From the NCBI GenBank assembly GCA_025331565.1, contig JAFREQ010000014.1:14186001-14250000 (forward strand): a stretch of DNA of 64,000 bases, read 5' to 3'. Each line of letters starts with the position of its first letter. Within the stretch, counting starts at the first letter, position 1. The position numbers were made by a program, and so were the translations under genes. The stretch comes from Holacanthus passer. Lineage: Eukaryota > Chordata > Actinopteri > Pomacanthidae. The notes under the pieces are model-generated. The model was given only the letters and a program-made list of their open reading frames with translations, was not told where the DNA came from and did not search any database. This document shows, piece after piece, positions 37,401 through 50,334 of the stretch.

Positions 37401-38103
37401 TGAAGCGAGGCTAAGATACTTAATTCAGGTTTGACAGCTAACTTGAACTTGGAACTGCTTAAGGTTGTATGTAAAAAGTACACCTGCATCATCATCTTAA
37501 ATGACGACATGGGGCCACACTATAAATGAGCATGACCAGTGGAGATACCATAGATTTTGAATATGTGCACAAATGAAGCTCTTATCAGATGTCAACACTC
37601 CTCCATCTGCAGGAAGTGACAAAGTAAAAGTTGAAAGCACCAAACAGTCTCCTGAACAAGGAAACGTGCAGAGAAACCTGAACTCACTGACATTCGACCT
37701 TTAGCTTCTCTCATCCCGTTTGGTCCCCTTTGGTAGAAATGACCAGCAGGGTTGTGAGTGTAGCTTATTATTTCTTAGAACTGCCGTTAACATTTATTAA
37801 AGTCACTTCCTTATTCTCACTCTTTATTACACCATTTCTACCTTTTTTGATGACTTATATATACGGTGCTATTTCCAGCAGTTAATTCTTCATCTGTTGA
37901 ACTTTGTTGTGACCGACCCGTACTCCAGGTATTCTCCGTGCACTCCAGCACAGTGCCGTGGCACAGTTTTCAGATGAGCCTGTAATTAAGTCATCTCGGA
38001 GCCTTGAGCTGAGACCAATTTGCCGCTAATTGTCCCGAGTTTTAATTTCTAATGGAATAAGGGCCAGAGGGAATGTCGCCTAATGAGATGCAGTTACTGG
38101 TTA

Positions 38104-38129
38104 GTGTGTGTGTGTGTGTGTGTGTGTGT
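38104..38129 (+). repeat. (GT)n microsatellite
   Basis: About 13 uninterrupted GT units. Confidence 0.95.
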
Positions 38130-41100
38130 CTGCTCTCTTATCTGTTTACTGTAACTGCTGCTGAATAGAGAAGCAAGAGTGAGTAAAGCGACGTGTTCAG
38201 TTTTGATTCTTTTACCTTGTTTCTGTTTATTCTCCAACACTCACAATGTCTGTGTCTTTCCAAGCTGTAAATTCACACATAATAAATGGTAAATGTACTG
38301 TACCTTGAAATAAGTAATGTAATTGATTGCACATTGACAGTAGAGACGGAATACGCCTTTTAGCGATACGGACTCCCTTTTATACAAACTTAGGAGCGCC
38401 CTCGCTTAATAACTGTGTGACAGTGGATACCCTTCCAAAAGTGAGAAGTGCTTTTGCCCTTGGCACTCAAGTTATTGCTCAGAAAGCGTGGCTGTAGACT
38501 GGAACTAGAAAGGTTGTTTACATAGCCTTGGGAGTGTTTGTGTCATGATTTAGATTCCAGGCATTTCAACATCCAAATAAATCAGTTTAGACTTCTGAGG
38601 ACAAATAAACCTCCAGAAGAAGAAATGGGCCAGCTGTGTTTAAAATCTGTAAGGTAGTCTTATCTCTGAAGCTCGAGCAATTTGGTTTTCAGTTATTACG
38701 GGCAAGGGAAGTGGGAGTCAAAGTTCACAGAACATACATATGTGGTTCAGTGCATTGGCCATAGGGATGTTTATCTTTACAGTAAAAGATTGCTTTCCAC
38801 GTGTTTGCATTTGTTGCATTTTCAGTATTATTGCACTGCAGTTGGTTTGTGGTTTTAATGATAGCACACACACACACACACACACAGCAGTCATCTTGTA
38901 CTATGAGGTGTTACACAAGCAAGAACTTGGGCACCAAAAAGATAAAATAAAAGAGCATCCCAGAAGACTCATGACTTCATGAAATTTTCAAACACTTTGG
39001 TGACTTCAGTGTAATTTTTCTACCTTATCGCTTTCGAGTGGAGTTTGCTTTTGCAACAGACTCAAGGCCCTTCCTCTTATTGTTTCAATATGTCAGAGCA
39101 TTGTTTGAATGAGGTCACCCATTACCGATCTGGCCCGGGGCCAGGTTGACTTCAGCTGATTTAATTGAATCTACGACATGAGTCAAATTCAAACAAGCAG
39201 AGACTGCTTTGCCATGACAGCCTCATTACTCCACATTAAGAACTCATTTCAAAATGCATTGTGACTTTGGGCTTGACAAATGGTGAAAAGGGATGAAATC
39301 AAATAAGTGAGTACATTTTGGAACTCTTGAAACGCTCTGGCTGAAAATACTCCAGCGCTGTACATATATTATAGGGGAGCCAAAAAATAGTGTTTCTGCA
39401 ATTTTGTATAAGTTAATGTGAATGCCTTCTGGGTTAAAGTGTTCCCATGTTTTCCGTCTGCAGTAATGGAATGACATTCAATGCCATTTTCCATCTTAAA
39501 TGGAATTTTTGTCAAAGCGTTATGAATTCAACCTGCCTTGTCACTCAAGCCACAGACAGTGCTGAGAGAGGAGAAAATATGCGAATGAAACCTTTCACTG
39601 CAGATTTTAGTGCGCGGACCAAATAATGACGCCTTTATCACGTCTACGGCGCAACAAACAAAGAAAGCTTTCTTGTGACATACCACAAGATGTGATATCG
39701 GCCAGTATAATGACATACATTATGGATATAACACATGCACAATATTCACAGCATCTCAGCAGCGTGTTAGCTGCATTTCAGCATTTCATCAGCTCGAACC
39801 TCGACTAAATTTCTCAATTAAGCACGCATTCTTTGAGAGCCATTGGCAGCTCGGGCCAGAGCTCACGGGGAAGGAAAAAAAAACGTACAGCAGGCTCAAC
39901 GCGCCAGGGCCTCCCTCCACAATAGGGAAGGAAATGTTGGGGCTGGGAGGGCTGTGGAGTGGAGATATGGCAGTGTTTGCTTAGGGCTAGGTATCGGGCA
40001 CAAAAACAAACATGGCCGCCCTTAATGAGCCTGTTTGCCTGCCAAAGGTAAAGACAGCTGTTGTCTATCGCCACAATGGAACAAGCCTCGGTGCCACGGA
40101 GGAGCACTCTGCTTCCCCATAGTAACGCTCACCTTGTGTGTACTCAAGAGGGAACTTATTAAGTCCTCTTTACAGATAAATAGTGAGTAAAATGTACATT
40201 GTGAGGCCATATGGCGCTTTCATAAGGTCTGACTGTGAAATGAAGAGGTTTATTAAATTGTGTCTTCACAGTGCTAAAAGTGAAATTGGCTCGTGGGAGT
40301 GTGAAACGGCTGTGCACCGAGGACAGACATCTGACTTACTCATAACATCAGCGAGTGAGAGTTGAGAAACTGTGGCTTTTCTCTCCCCGATAAAGCTGAA
40401 CACATGTTACAGGACCGTTCGAGAGGCCTCACTTTGCTTTTTTCTGCATCTGTCTTTTGCGGCTGCAGAAAATCTCTCTAAAATCTCTTCGGGTAAAAAA
40501 AAAAAAAAAAAAAAGAAAAAAAGTGGCTTCTCAAAAGGACACTAATGCACAGCGATATAGGCAAAGTGTGGGGTACTGAAACCTGGAAAAGCACTTTTCT
40601 CCCGTATGAGAAAATTAATACATTCTAGCTGTACCTGTCCAAGCGAATCAGCACTGACAGCTCACTGCACTCCACGGCTAGTTTGAGAGTGAAGAATATG
40701 AGTGAGATGACTACACAAGCATTTTGTTGAGAGGAGAGGAGCTGCTAGGAAGAAACTGTGAACATTAAAGGTCCAACCGTCAATTGCATCAGGGTGGCTT
40801 CTGTTGAAACAAAGCCCTCCCAGCCCCCACCGCTTTCCTGGCATTGTTTACAGTACAGTTTGAGCTATTGAATGGATGACATTTTTTTCCATTATTATAC
40901 TGGCTCCTGACAAAAGGACTGACAATGTAAACAGAAATGTTTTATATTGTACGGATGAGTATGACGGGTAATTTCTTTTTATAGTCAGACAAGCCTGTTG
41001 GTTAACTTTAATTACATGTAAAATCAACAGAGCTCAGGCACTAACTGACAAATATCTTACAAGAATATCAAAAGGAAAGTGAATATAATTGAGAGGAAGG

Positions 41101-42639
41101 AGAATGGTATTTAAAAAACAATGCAAATAACAGCATTATTTCTGTGCGTGATTATATTAACATTCATACATATATAATGACATTTCCCTTCAATGAAAGA
41201 AAACATGTCTGCTATTATTTTACAATTCTGGGTGTTTAAGATCAATTTTAGATCATACAAAGAAAGCTTTTACTTTATCGCTTCAGTGTTTGATTGACTC
41301 TGCTACTTAAGTGAGAGTTAATGCAGCAATGAAAGACTCTTCAATTAGGTGTTAACCATTTCACAAAACCAATGCAAGTCTCACATTATGTTTGAATAAG
41401 ATTATGGGAACTATAATCATATCTTTCCCCCAGACTTCTGCCAGTATTCACTGTCCACGCTTTTATTGTCTTATGAGAAAAAACATTACAATTGCTGTAA
41501 AAAGCTCAATGTGCATTTTCTGTTTGACTAATCCAACTCCACCGCTGCTGTGGCTGAAAATGTCCCTGACCGCATGTTTGACACCACAGTTCCTGCATTG
41601 GTGACTAGTGATGTGACTTGCATTTTCTGTCCTACGTCTTTGCATTAACGCACACACACACATCGCATGTCACTGCTCCTCTTTGGTAATGTTGCTGAGG
41701 AAGTAATCTGGGAGCACAATTGGTGTTGGAAGCAAGGAAGCATTAGGATGGAGAGGATGCTTTTACCTTCTTTGGCAAGGTGTGACCCTACATGATAATA
41801 GATCGAATTAGGCCAAGGAATGGATGTGCAAAAGGGAGTTTTGAAAAGTAATGACTAAGTGGGGAAAAGTGCAATCTAACGGCAGTAAATTAAACTTTCC
41901 AGGTTAGTTGTTTGCTTTGCTTACAGCCCAAACAAGTTGTTCTCGTAAGTGCCATAAGATCGTAAATCAGCTTGAGCTTAATTTAGATTTACTACTTTGC
42001 TATCTAAGTTACAAACAGGAACTTGAAATGTTGCTTAATTGCACCCATTCACTGAGGTAGGTAACATGCTGCCTTCATAGCTGCTCTCCCTCATAGAAAT
42101 CTTTAATTAATGATCCATAAAGACAAATGGTGATTTTTTGCAGTTGTACTTATTTGCGCGTGGATAAGATTGCATCTGCCGTTTCCCATCACAGTGTCAT
42201 CTTTGCTTTGTCAGAGACATTTGACTTGCTGCACGTCTCGCTGGCTGCAATCCGTTAGCACTTCCTCTATTTGTTTGCTGCAGCATCTTTCAATTAAACA
42301 GCACGGCCAGTTTCTTCAGAGATTTCGTTTTCGAGTGACTCCCCAGAGAGGGAGCGGAGGAAATGGCTGAACACATCACACATTTGTCTTCTCTGCTTAG
42401 TTACCTTGCAGGGGGAAGATGGTGATACCCATTTCCTCCGTCTAATGTGTTTGCTTTTACACCCTATGCCAAGTGTCAACATGCAGCTTCTTGACAGTCA
42501 TTTTTCATTTGGAGCAAATAGCTTGGTTTGAATCAGCCGGTGCATTTTTGCATTTTCTCTTCTTTTATCAGCCGATTGTTGTTTTTAAGGTGGCAAACTT
42601 CTAACACACTTCAGGTTAAAAGTGCACTAGTCAGAGATT

Positions 42640-42860
42640 ATTACTTAATAGCCTTGGCTGGTTGTTGATTGAGAATAAAAAGCCAATTATCATAATAGGA
42701 TATGGGACATAATGACAGAATTAAATGAGTGTGACAGACACACAATAGGCCTGCTCTGTCATCGCCTTAGCCCAGCTCGCTTATTAGAATTAATCTGGCC
42801 TGATTAAAAATGCAAATGGCTCAAAGTCATTGACTGAGTTTACATGTTTTTATAACATTG
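42640..42860. promoter_or_regulatory. Candidate intronic enhancer with POU octamer
   Basis: AT-rich repeat-free block with GCCAATTATCATAAT, GAATTAATCTGG and GCCTGATTAAAAATGC, and an exact ATGCAAAT octamer at 42810-42817. Clustering of homeodomain and octamer sites suggests a developmental enhancer. Inference only. Confidence 0.3.
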
Positions 42861-44499
42861 AACTGATTTAATTACATGGAAAATGAAATGGTGGGATGTG
42901 CGATTGAATTTTTTTTTTTTTTCGCCTGTCGTCACCCTCCTGCCGGTTGCCACAGAGAGATGAATATTCTCTCATGCCAGGAAGAGAAGGTAATGAGATT
43001 AGTGCTCTTCCTCTCTCTGTTTCTTTCTCCCTCTCTGCCTTTCAGAAGCCGATGGTTTGGTTCATCGAACCAAGAAGAGCTGTTTTATTGTTATCACTGA
43101 AAACATTTTATCTTGGTCTCAGAAGCACCTACTGTATTGTGTGGGCTGAGAGCTTCACAAAATTTAAAGAGTTTCCTCCTACAGTGTATCATTTCAGAAG
43201 ACCACTATATGATTTATAGCTGGGGGGGTGGGGGACATATTCTGATTCTTCCTGGTGTTGTTTTTCATACTCAAACAGCCATGTAGAGGAAGGATCAGAG
43301 GTCTTAACAGATATAACAGAAATTTGATTTCAAATCATTTTTTTTTGTTCTAATTGTGTCCTGCAAAATTCAGTTGCTTGCAGAAACAATAAAAAAATGT
43401 TGTTGTGCATCAAGCTCAAGATTGAAATGAAAAACTGCCCCTTAAATCAGTGGTCTCTTCTTGTACAGCCATGTCACACCCAATGACCTGTTTGAGTGAG
43501 ACCAGTCAGTTCCTGTTTTCAGCCTTCGTGCCACTAAAGGTTTCAGACTATATATGTGTGCACCTTGTACTGTGAGCTTGTTAAAAGTGCAGATTGATAC
43601 TTTTTGCTTACTTGAAACATGCTTGGTGTTTTTGCACCTTTCAGCCATGGTCGTAAAAACCTGCTCGCATGCGGTGGACATCCTGTGGGGGAGGAAATTG
43701 ATTTTGCTGGGTTTGTTTGTTCTAGACCAACATTCGACATGCATTGTTTTTTTTTGGTTTTTTTCTTTTCATTTCTTTACATTTGAGACTGATGGATTAA
43801 CATGTTTTATAGCTTTATTTGAGCCATTTTAATGTTCCCCCGCCCCCAATCATAAGAGGTCTACGATGTGCAAGAGAAGTGGCAGAACGTTTTTAGATTT
43901 GATTCATGTGAATGGGCCAGATGTTCTGTTTTGATCTTGATGTGTTGTGTCTATGTCTCTGTTGCACCGTTTCCCACCCACCTTGCCTTACATCATCATC
44001 AGCAATGCAGTTATTCAGTGTGTAATACAGAGATGTCAAGCTACAAAGGGGTTCGAGGCTGTGAAACACGCTGTGGCAAAAGCTTTTTATTTAAGCACCA
44101 TTTATTTTGCAGCAGGGAAAAAGACATACAGAGCTAAAACTTTGTGTTGACAGGACAGGATCAATTCCAACTGCATGTCCGTACATCAGCTCAATGTGTT
44201 GAAATGGAAAGTATGCTATCGATCTGTGTGCATTAGTGCTCTACAGTAACATAAGCAATGAATGGCAGAACAAAAGAGGCACTGTGTGTCACGCTAGAGG
44301 AGAGGTGCAGCACAAAGAGGACAGTTAACTTCATGCAGTCTTTTGGCATTTCATTGTTTATCATTTCAAGTCCAAACGTATATTTGTCTTTCATAAAAGA
44401 ATTTTAGCCCCTCACATACATCTGGAACTGATTTTGCATAGCTTGAAATATATAGGCTTAATATACTGTTTTACCCTGCAGAGAGAAAGGCTATTAACC

Positions 44500-45272
44500 T
44501 ACAACCCTGATTTCAACAAAGCTGGGACGTTTTTTGCAAAAGGTAAATAAAACAGAATGTGACAATTTGCTAATCCTTTCTGACATATACTCAATTGAAA
44601 ACAGCACAAAGACAATATATTCAATGTTTGGCCTCATTCAGTTCATTGATTTATGTAAATATCTGCTTATTCTGAATTTGATGGCAGTAACATGTTTCAA
44701 ACAAGTTGGGACAGGATCAAACAAGTTGGGACAGGAGCAACAAAACACTGTGAAAGTTGTGGACTGATCCAAAAACACCTGTTTGGATCAGTCCACAGGT
44801 AAACAGGTTGATTGGTAACAGGTGATAGTATCATGATTGGGTATGAAAGGTTCATCCTGGAAAGACTCAGTCGTTCACAAGCAAGGATGGAGAGAGGTTC
44901 AACACTTTGTCAAACACATAAGAGTATAAAGGAGATTAATACATGGACTCAGGAATGCTTCTATATCAAATACAAGTCACTGCTGAAAGGTACATGCAGG
45001 TTTTTTTGAAAATGTGTGGCGCATTATGAAGCAAACTGAAAGGAGACCCTGAACTGTTGAACATCTTAAGTTATATAGCAAACAAGAATGGGAAAGAATT
45101 TCACTTTCAAAACTTCAACAGCTAGTGTCCTCAATTCTCAAACACACATTCAGAATAAGTGTATATGTACAAAAAAACCCACTAGTTTATCAGTTTGAAC
45201 ATTACATTACTGTATTCAGTTGAATATAGGTCAAAAAAGCATTTGCAAATTGTTGCGTTCTGTTTTTATGTA
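44500..45272 (+). mobile_element. Decayed, internally deleted Tc1/mariner-type transposon
   Basis: The left end (TACAACCCTG at 44500) and following sequence resemble the terminal repeat of a teleost Tc1-like element whose full copies begin TACAACCCCAATTCC. Internal landmarks from that family are present in order: AAGTTGGGACAGG (here duplicated in tandem near 44701-44740), a remnant of the transposase N-terminus (ATG at 44887, MERGS), and the C-terminal region near 45015-45130 (WRIMK, then QEWE, then KLQQLVSS). The region coding for the catalytic DDE core is missing between about 45000 and 45012, and the outer part of the right terminal repeat is lost. It lies wholly within tox2 intron 1 in the same orientation and cannot encode an active transposase. 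Confidence 0.8.
44758..44797. repeat. Perfect 16-bp hairpin inside the Tc1/mariner relic
   Basis: The arms 44758-44773 and 44782-44797 are exact reverse complements (outer bases TGTGGACTG / CAGTCCACA) around an 8-nt loop. It would form a stable stem in the intronic transcript. The flanking transposon is badly diverged, so a perfect palindrome here looks recent or gene-converted. Confidence 0.85.
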
Positions 45273-45359
45273 TGTTCAGTATATAAGTGCTTGACATGAA
45301 AAAGTTAAGAATGCCACTCACGCCTGCTGTAATAGAGGTCAGACAAGATCCTCGAAATC

Positions 45360-45610
45360 AAGTTGCTCATTTATATCGCCACGAGCCGCTCTCACTCACA
45401 ACTGCACGGTCTTATGAGGCTTGAAAAGCATTCATCCCGCCACGATATTTCTCCTCTTCCAACTCGTACTTTGCCTCTTGAGACAAAACACAATTACTCC
45501 ATTGTGCCACACGGCGCAGTATATCACATTCTGCACATTTCAAGCCGGAGAAAAGACGCAGTGTTGTGTTGGGGCATACGGCGTCATGATAAATATGCTT
45601 TAAAGGAGGA
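45360..45610. promoter_or_regulatory. Candidate conserved non-coding element
   Basis: Repeat-free block with unusually many CpGs for this intron and ACAATTACTCC and GATAAATATGC words. Open over much of its length in two frames, with no recognisable product. Confidence 0.2.
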
Positions 45611-48356
45611 GGAGGGTCGGGCTGTAGGAGGGAGGGTCACTGTCAGAGCACAAATTGAATGAACTTTAGCGTGGTGATTGGATTAGTGCATTGTAAACAA
45701 AGGGTTATTTCTGTAAATATCCTAATCCCACAGGCCTGGATTAAAGGCAAACAAACAGAAGACAGTGAACCAAGAAATGTTTCCAATACTTAGGCTTAAT
45801 ATTTCCGCTTCAGTATGTTAATGTAACATACTGTATGGAGGAAATTATCCTTTAATTCATGAACTACAAAAGGCCACGCTGCCTCGGATAGGAAGACAAA
45901 GATCTGCGACCACATCTGAGAGGAAGACAGTTAGACAGACAGTGTCAGGGCATTTTCACTTACTGCACCGTTCAACCGTACCTACACACCGATGACAGGA
46001 AACGTGGTGGTGACAAGGAAAAACCTGAGATACCACACCGAGGGGTAAAAATAGGCCACTTGGCACGAGAGTCAGCAAGTGAGGGGGAGGAGAAGAATAA
46101 GAAAGAGGGGAAAATTGGTGCACAGTGTCTTCTTGTAGGGACTTTCTTCTGCAGGCCCGAGATAAGAAACTTCAACCCTTTAATGTTGGCAAGCTGTTAG
46201 ATCAGTCTCATTTTCGCTTGTTCATTTTCTAAGAGACAACAGAGGAAAAATGAACACCTCTCTCTTTTGAGTTTGCAGTCTGCGCCTCCTACACCTTCAC
46301 AGTTAGAAAAGCTGCCCACTTTAACCCATTACCACCTTAACCGTGTTACAAATCCCACTTCTTAACAGCATTGCTAATATTTCTTCTAAATGATGACCCA
46401 GGAAAAACCCACATTTTTTTTTTTCAGTGTCAAGGGTCATCACATCTTTTCTGACCCGGTTTACTCCACCCTGGTGAAGATCATAGTACTTCATGTGTCA
46501 AGCACTATGGGGTCCCAGTTTCTTGAACCCAAAGATGACGTAACATGACTGTAAAGTGTGAGTTGTCACATGAAGTTCTCATCACCAAACTGCAGCTTTG
46601 GATGTCTTGAATCTATAACATTACAAAGACCACAACTAATGATATGGATACACAACAGTCCTGTTTATTTCAAATTAAAATTGAAGGGTGGATCTCTAAC
46701 TGGGTCTTAGTAGGTGTATCTGATAAATGATCAACAGTATGAGGAAATGAGGATTTATGACTTTCCTCAAATTTTTTGCTTTTGTCTCATAAATTAAAGG
46801 GTAGATTGTTTCAAGTCTACCTTAAAACAACAGTCAGGTACCCATGTGACCATTTAGACTAGTTTGCTGTAAGTATTCCTCTTTTTCATACTGACCATTA
46901 ATAGAGCCCTACCTAATGTGTTGTAAGTGCTGGGGGACAAATCCACAGTCCTGTACAAAAATGTTTATCTGAAGTGACAGGCACATGAGTGAGTCTCTTT
47001 TTATTATCCTTCCACTGCTGCTCAACAGGCAAACACTGTCTGAGGAAACACAAAGAGGGAATTTTTCTACTAAAAAGTCTGTACCTGGAAGATAACCACT
47101 TGATTTGACTAACTCAGACTCGTGGAGCCTCATGAGAGCTTCAGATAAACTTTGGGACGGGAGCTTTTAATGGTCAGAATCCATAAACACACAGTGCTTT
47201 AAATTCAGGGAATACAAGCCAAAAAAGTCTGACCCTGGTTTTGTTTGACAGCCCAGTATCTACCTGTCTACTTGAAATATTCCAATAACCTATATTCAGT
47301 TCCTGTATCATACACCAGGTTTATGTGCAAGAGACATGTAAGTGACGGTCAAGCCGGCTTTTTCCACTCCAACCGTCATGTCTCTCGGCCCTCGAGGAAT
47401 TGAAAAACGACATGTCCTCAGGCCTGCCCCTGCTCTGCATATCTGCTCATTCATCTGGGCCGCTCATTAAAGGGTAATTACCTGTAATTAGTGAATCATG
47501 TCGCTTTAATGAAGATGTTGAAAGCTGCTGGAGCCAGAAAGGCTGGCCTTGATTCTGAGTGATGTTCAAGATTAGTGGCAGACAGGAATTCAATAAAGGA
47601 GGACATTTTAATGAAATATTAACCTTTTCCTGCCGCTGCCGTAGACGGCGTGTGTTGTGTTTATATTTCACATTCATTTACAATTCCAGCGGTGTCAACA
47701 CCTGGCTCTGGAGGGCGAGTACGTGTTACTGTATCGGAGCAGGCTAATAGGCACAATGATGATGAAGCTGCGTGTGTCTAAGCCCGTCTGTGTGTGTGTG
47801 TGTGTGGTGCTTGTGCTTGTGAGTGTAATACTTGCTGTAATGTGTGCTGAGTGTGTGTGTGTGTGTGTGTTCCCTGGCGGCGTGGTGAGTGTTTAATCTG
47901 GCCCGGTGGCGTGCCGTTGGCCCGGCTAATCACAGTGTGTCTGTAGGAGTGCGCTGAGCCAGGGGAGCACGCCGTCGCTAACAGCGCCTGACAGACTCAT
48001 TAGAGAGACCTGGCACTGAGCTAGCAAGGCACACACACACACACACACACAGACAAAGATACACACTCAAACACTTTGAAACACACGCAGTGGGAAAGGC
48101 ACTCAGGCTCAACTGCACACACATTTGGATGAATTCACACACTTAAACACCTTTTTTTTGACATTTTTGCACACACACACTCATTCATATAATCACCCAT
48201 AGACGAGCGTGCGCTGTGCATCTCTCTCTCTTCAACGCACACATACAAACACACACAGGCTCAGAGCTCCACGTGTGAGAACAAGGCAGGCGGTGACCCC
48301 TCACAGTCGCAGCCCAAACACAGACAAGAGCCCAGAGAGCATCTGCGAAAAGAGGA

Positions 48357-48382
48357 GGGGAGGGGAGGGGATGGAGGGTGGG
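48357..48382 (+). other. G-quadruplex motif in the sense strand of intron 1
   Basis: The + strand carries G4-A-G4-A-G4-ATGGA-G3-T-G3: five G runs with loops of 1-5 nt, inside a purine-rich segment (48340-48430). Because it is on the transcribed-sense strand, the pre-mRNA could also fold it. Confidence 0.55.
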
Positions 48383-48931
48383 AAAAAACGAGAGGAGGCG
48401 AAGAGCAGGAGGAGTGGAGAGAAGGGAAGCATCTGATGCAGCGACGCTTTCTTACATTCAAATGGTGTGTTTAGACAGGCAAATGGCATTTTCAAAGGCT
48501 AATTATCTGCAGTCAGGAGATCACCTGCACCCTGTTGGGAGCCTGAAGAGTGTATAAAATAGTATGTTAGTGAAGTATTGAAAGCAGGCTGTATTTACAC
48601 GTACTGTAAGTATGAGATGGGTTAAAAGTCCTTCTTTGGCAAAACTTTTTTTTTTTTTCCAAAGTGTGAAAATGCAAGTAAAAAACTATTAATTTTACAG
48701 GATTAGGAAGAATGACATTTAGCAAAGTTCAACAAAATACTTTGACAAATTACTCAAGTCTTGCTTGCCTTGCTCTCACAGTGAGGTTAATTGCAGCTCA
48801 GCTGCAGCAGAGCCAAGTGGAAACATTAGGTTCGGCTGAATAACAGGTGAATGCAAAGCAGGTCAATACGTAGTCAAGTGTGGGCCTGCCAGCTGTTCAC
48901 TCCCTCTGCTCTGCCACCACCACACAATGGT

Positions 48932-48980
48932 GACACACACACACACACACACATGCACACACGCACACACACACACACAC
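48932..48980 (+). repeat. CA microsatellite, imperfect
   Basis: CA run with ATGCACACACG interruption. Confidence 0.95.
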
Positions 48981-49473
48981 ATGTTCGTGCTTTGCACACA
49001 AGAAGTAACAGGGACAGAGAAATGAACATGTAAACAAAGCAAGCCGGAATCTGTTCTGTCTCTTGTTTTTTCATGCATTTCTCTCATTTAAATTCAACTC
49101 AGTGACGCATGTACACAAACAGAGCAAAGTAAATAATACACACAATGATGCATTAAAAAGCAGTGATATACAGTACATTAACTACTGATAACACTTGAAG
49201 GATAAGGCTGCAGTCGTTGTGCATTTTTCTTATTTTCAACAAATGCGATGAAGGACCAGCTGTGAATTTATCTGACTAACAAGTATTGCCTGTAGCCAAA
49301 GCATGATATAGATTAATCCTATGTGCCATAGCTCTCCACTGCTGTCTGAAATAATAACAACACATGAATGAGCCAGACTGTCTTGAAGCTGTTATTACTC
49401 ACTGAAATGTGTATTATTAATTATGTTATGTATGTTATGTATTAATTGGTGAACTTTCTATCAAACTATGTCA

Positions 49474-49805
49474 TGGAGCAACATTAACATTCATTTGGAG
49501 TCATGATTCCATCCACCTGGTATATGTAAACTCAACAGTCACTATTCTTTTAGCTCCGTGTTGCTCTCCACCAACTCCTGAAGGAAACATGTGGCTTTTT
49601 AGCTGCTAAGTGCTTCGCTGTGTTTACTAGCTGGTCCGTCCGTTTGGTCCTGTGCAGGTAGCTCACAGTGGCTTTATCAGAGCATCTTCGTATTGAAAAC
49701 AGCTACATGCTGCGGCTGAAAATGATGCTGGTGAGAATGAAGCTGTGGGCCGTCAAGCCAAAACAACGAGCTGAAATATGCAAAAATGCTCCGTTCAAAG
49801 CCTTT
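49474..49805 (+). repeat. Interspersed repeat family B, copy 1 (percomorph 'GAGCAACATT' family)
   Basis: Ordered words GAGCAACATTAACATTCATT, TTAGCTCCGTGTTGCTCTCC, CCAACTCCTGAAGGAAACAT, TTTTTAGCTGCTAAGTGCT, GTCCTGTGCAGGTAG and AAATGCTCCGTTCAAAG match a common repeat of spiny-rayed fish, known to me only as a recurrent sequence. The class is unassigned and there is no ORF. Confidence 0.7.
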
Positions 49806-50073
49806 TGATCCATTGTTCATATAAAATATTAATAGATTAGAGCAGCTTTTTGAAATAGAAATGAAACAGCCATATATGTTTCTGACCCATTTTTAAAGAT
49901 TGACATTTGTCCCGAGAGAGGTTATGAGTTTGTTGACCATTACAAAAATATAAAACCTGCATTTCCTTCAACACTTGAAAACACTGAAAACATTTACAGA
50001 AATAAAGAAGAAACAAAAAGACCCACTCCACAGTTAAAAATATGATTTATGACAAGAAGTTATGCTGTATTAT

Positions 50074-50081
50074 TCTCTCTC

Positions 50082-50118
<37 letters not shown>
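50074..50118 (+). repeat. CT microsatellite
   Basis: CT run with one CA interruption, first of two large CT arrays 150 bp apart. Confidence 0.95.
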
Positions 50119-50120
<2 letters not shown>

Positions 50121-50263
50121 ACTTTCATTCACTAACCTCCTTGTCTTGGATTTTTTTATCTAGTCTTGTTGCTGTAACTGGAACAAGTTTCACTGACAAC
50201 CTTGTTTCACCTAAAAGTCAAAACAAACTGTCTTTAATTTTCTCTACCACTGTACAGGCCAGT

Positions 50264-50265
<2 letters not shown>

Positions 50266-50315
<50 letters not shown>

Positions 50316-50334
50316 GTCTGTCTGTCTCTCTCTT
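50266..50334 (+). repeat. CT/CTGT microsatellite
   Basis: About 22 CT units followed by CTGT units and more CT. Together with the GT arrays at 50508-50527 and 50581-50608 and the purine tract at 50615-50670, it forms a 600-bp cluster of simple repeats. Confidence 0.95.

Larger units (their letters stand above)
34411..44499. other. Intron 1, 34.4-44.5 kb
   Basis: Ten kilobases with no recognised exon. CA repeats lie at 36986-37002 and 37057-37082, a CT run at 37198-37219, GT at 38104-38129, CA at 38865-38886, an A-rich run at 40496-40521 and a G-rich run at 43222-43235. The blocks at 39840-40130 and 42640-42860 look single-copy and possibly regulatory. Confidence 0.45.
45273..49473. other. 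Intron 1, 45.3-49.5 kb
   Basis: No exon recognised. It contains GT runs (47789-47806, 47850-47870), CA runs (48031-48050, 48932-48980), a purine-rich segment with a quadruplex motif (48340-48430) and single-copy blocks near 45360-45610, 47440-47520 and 47880-48010. Confidence 0.45.
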
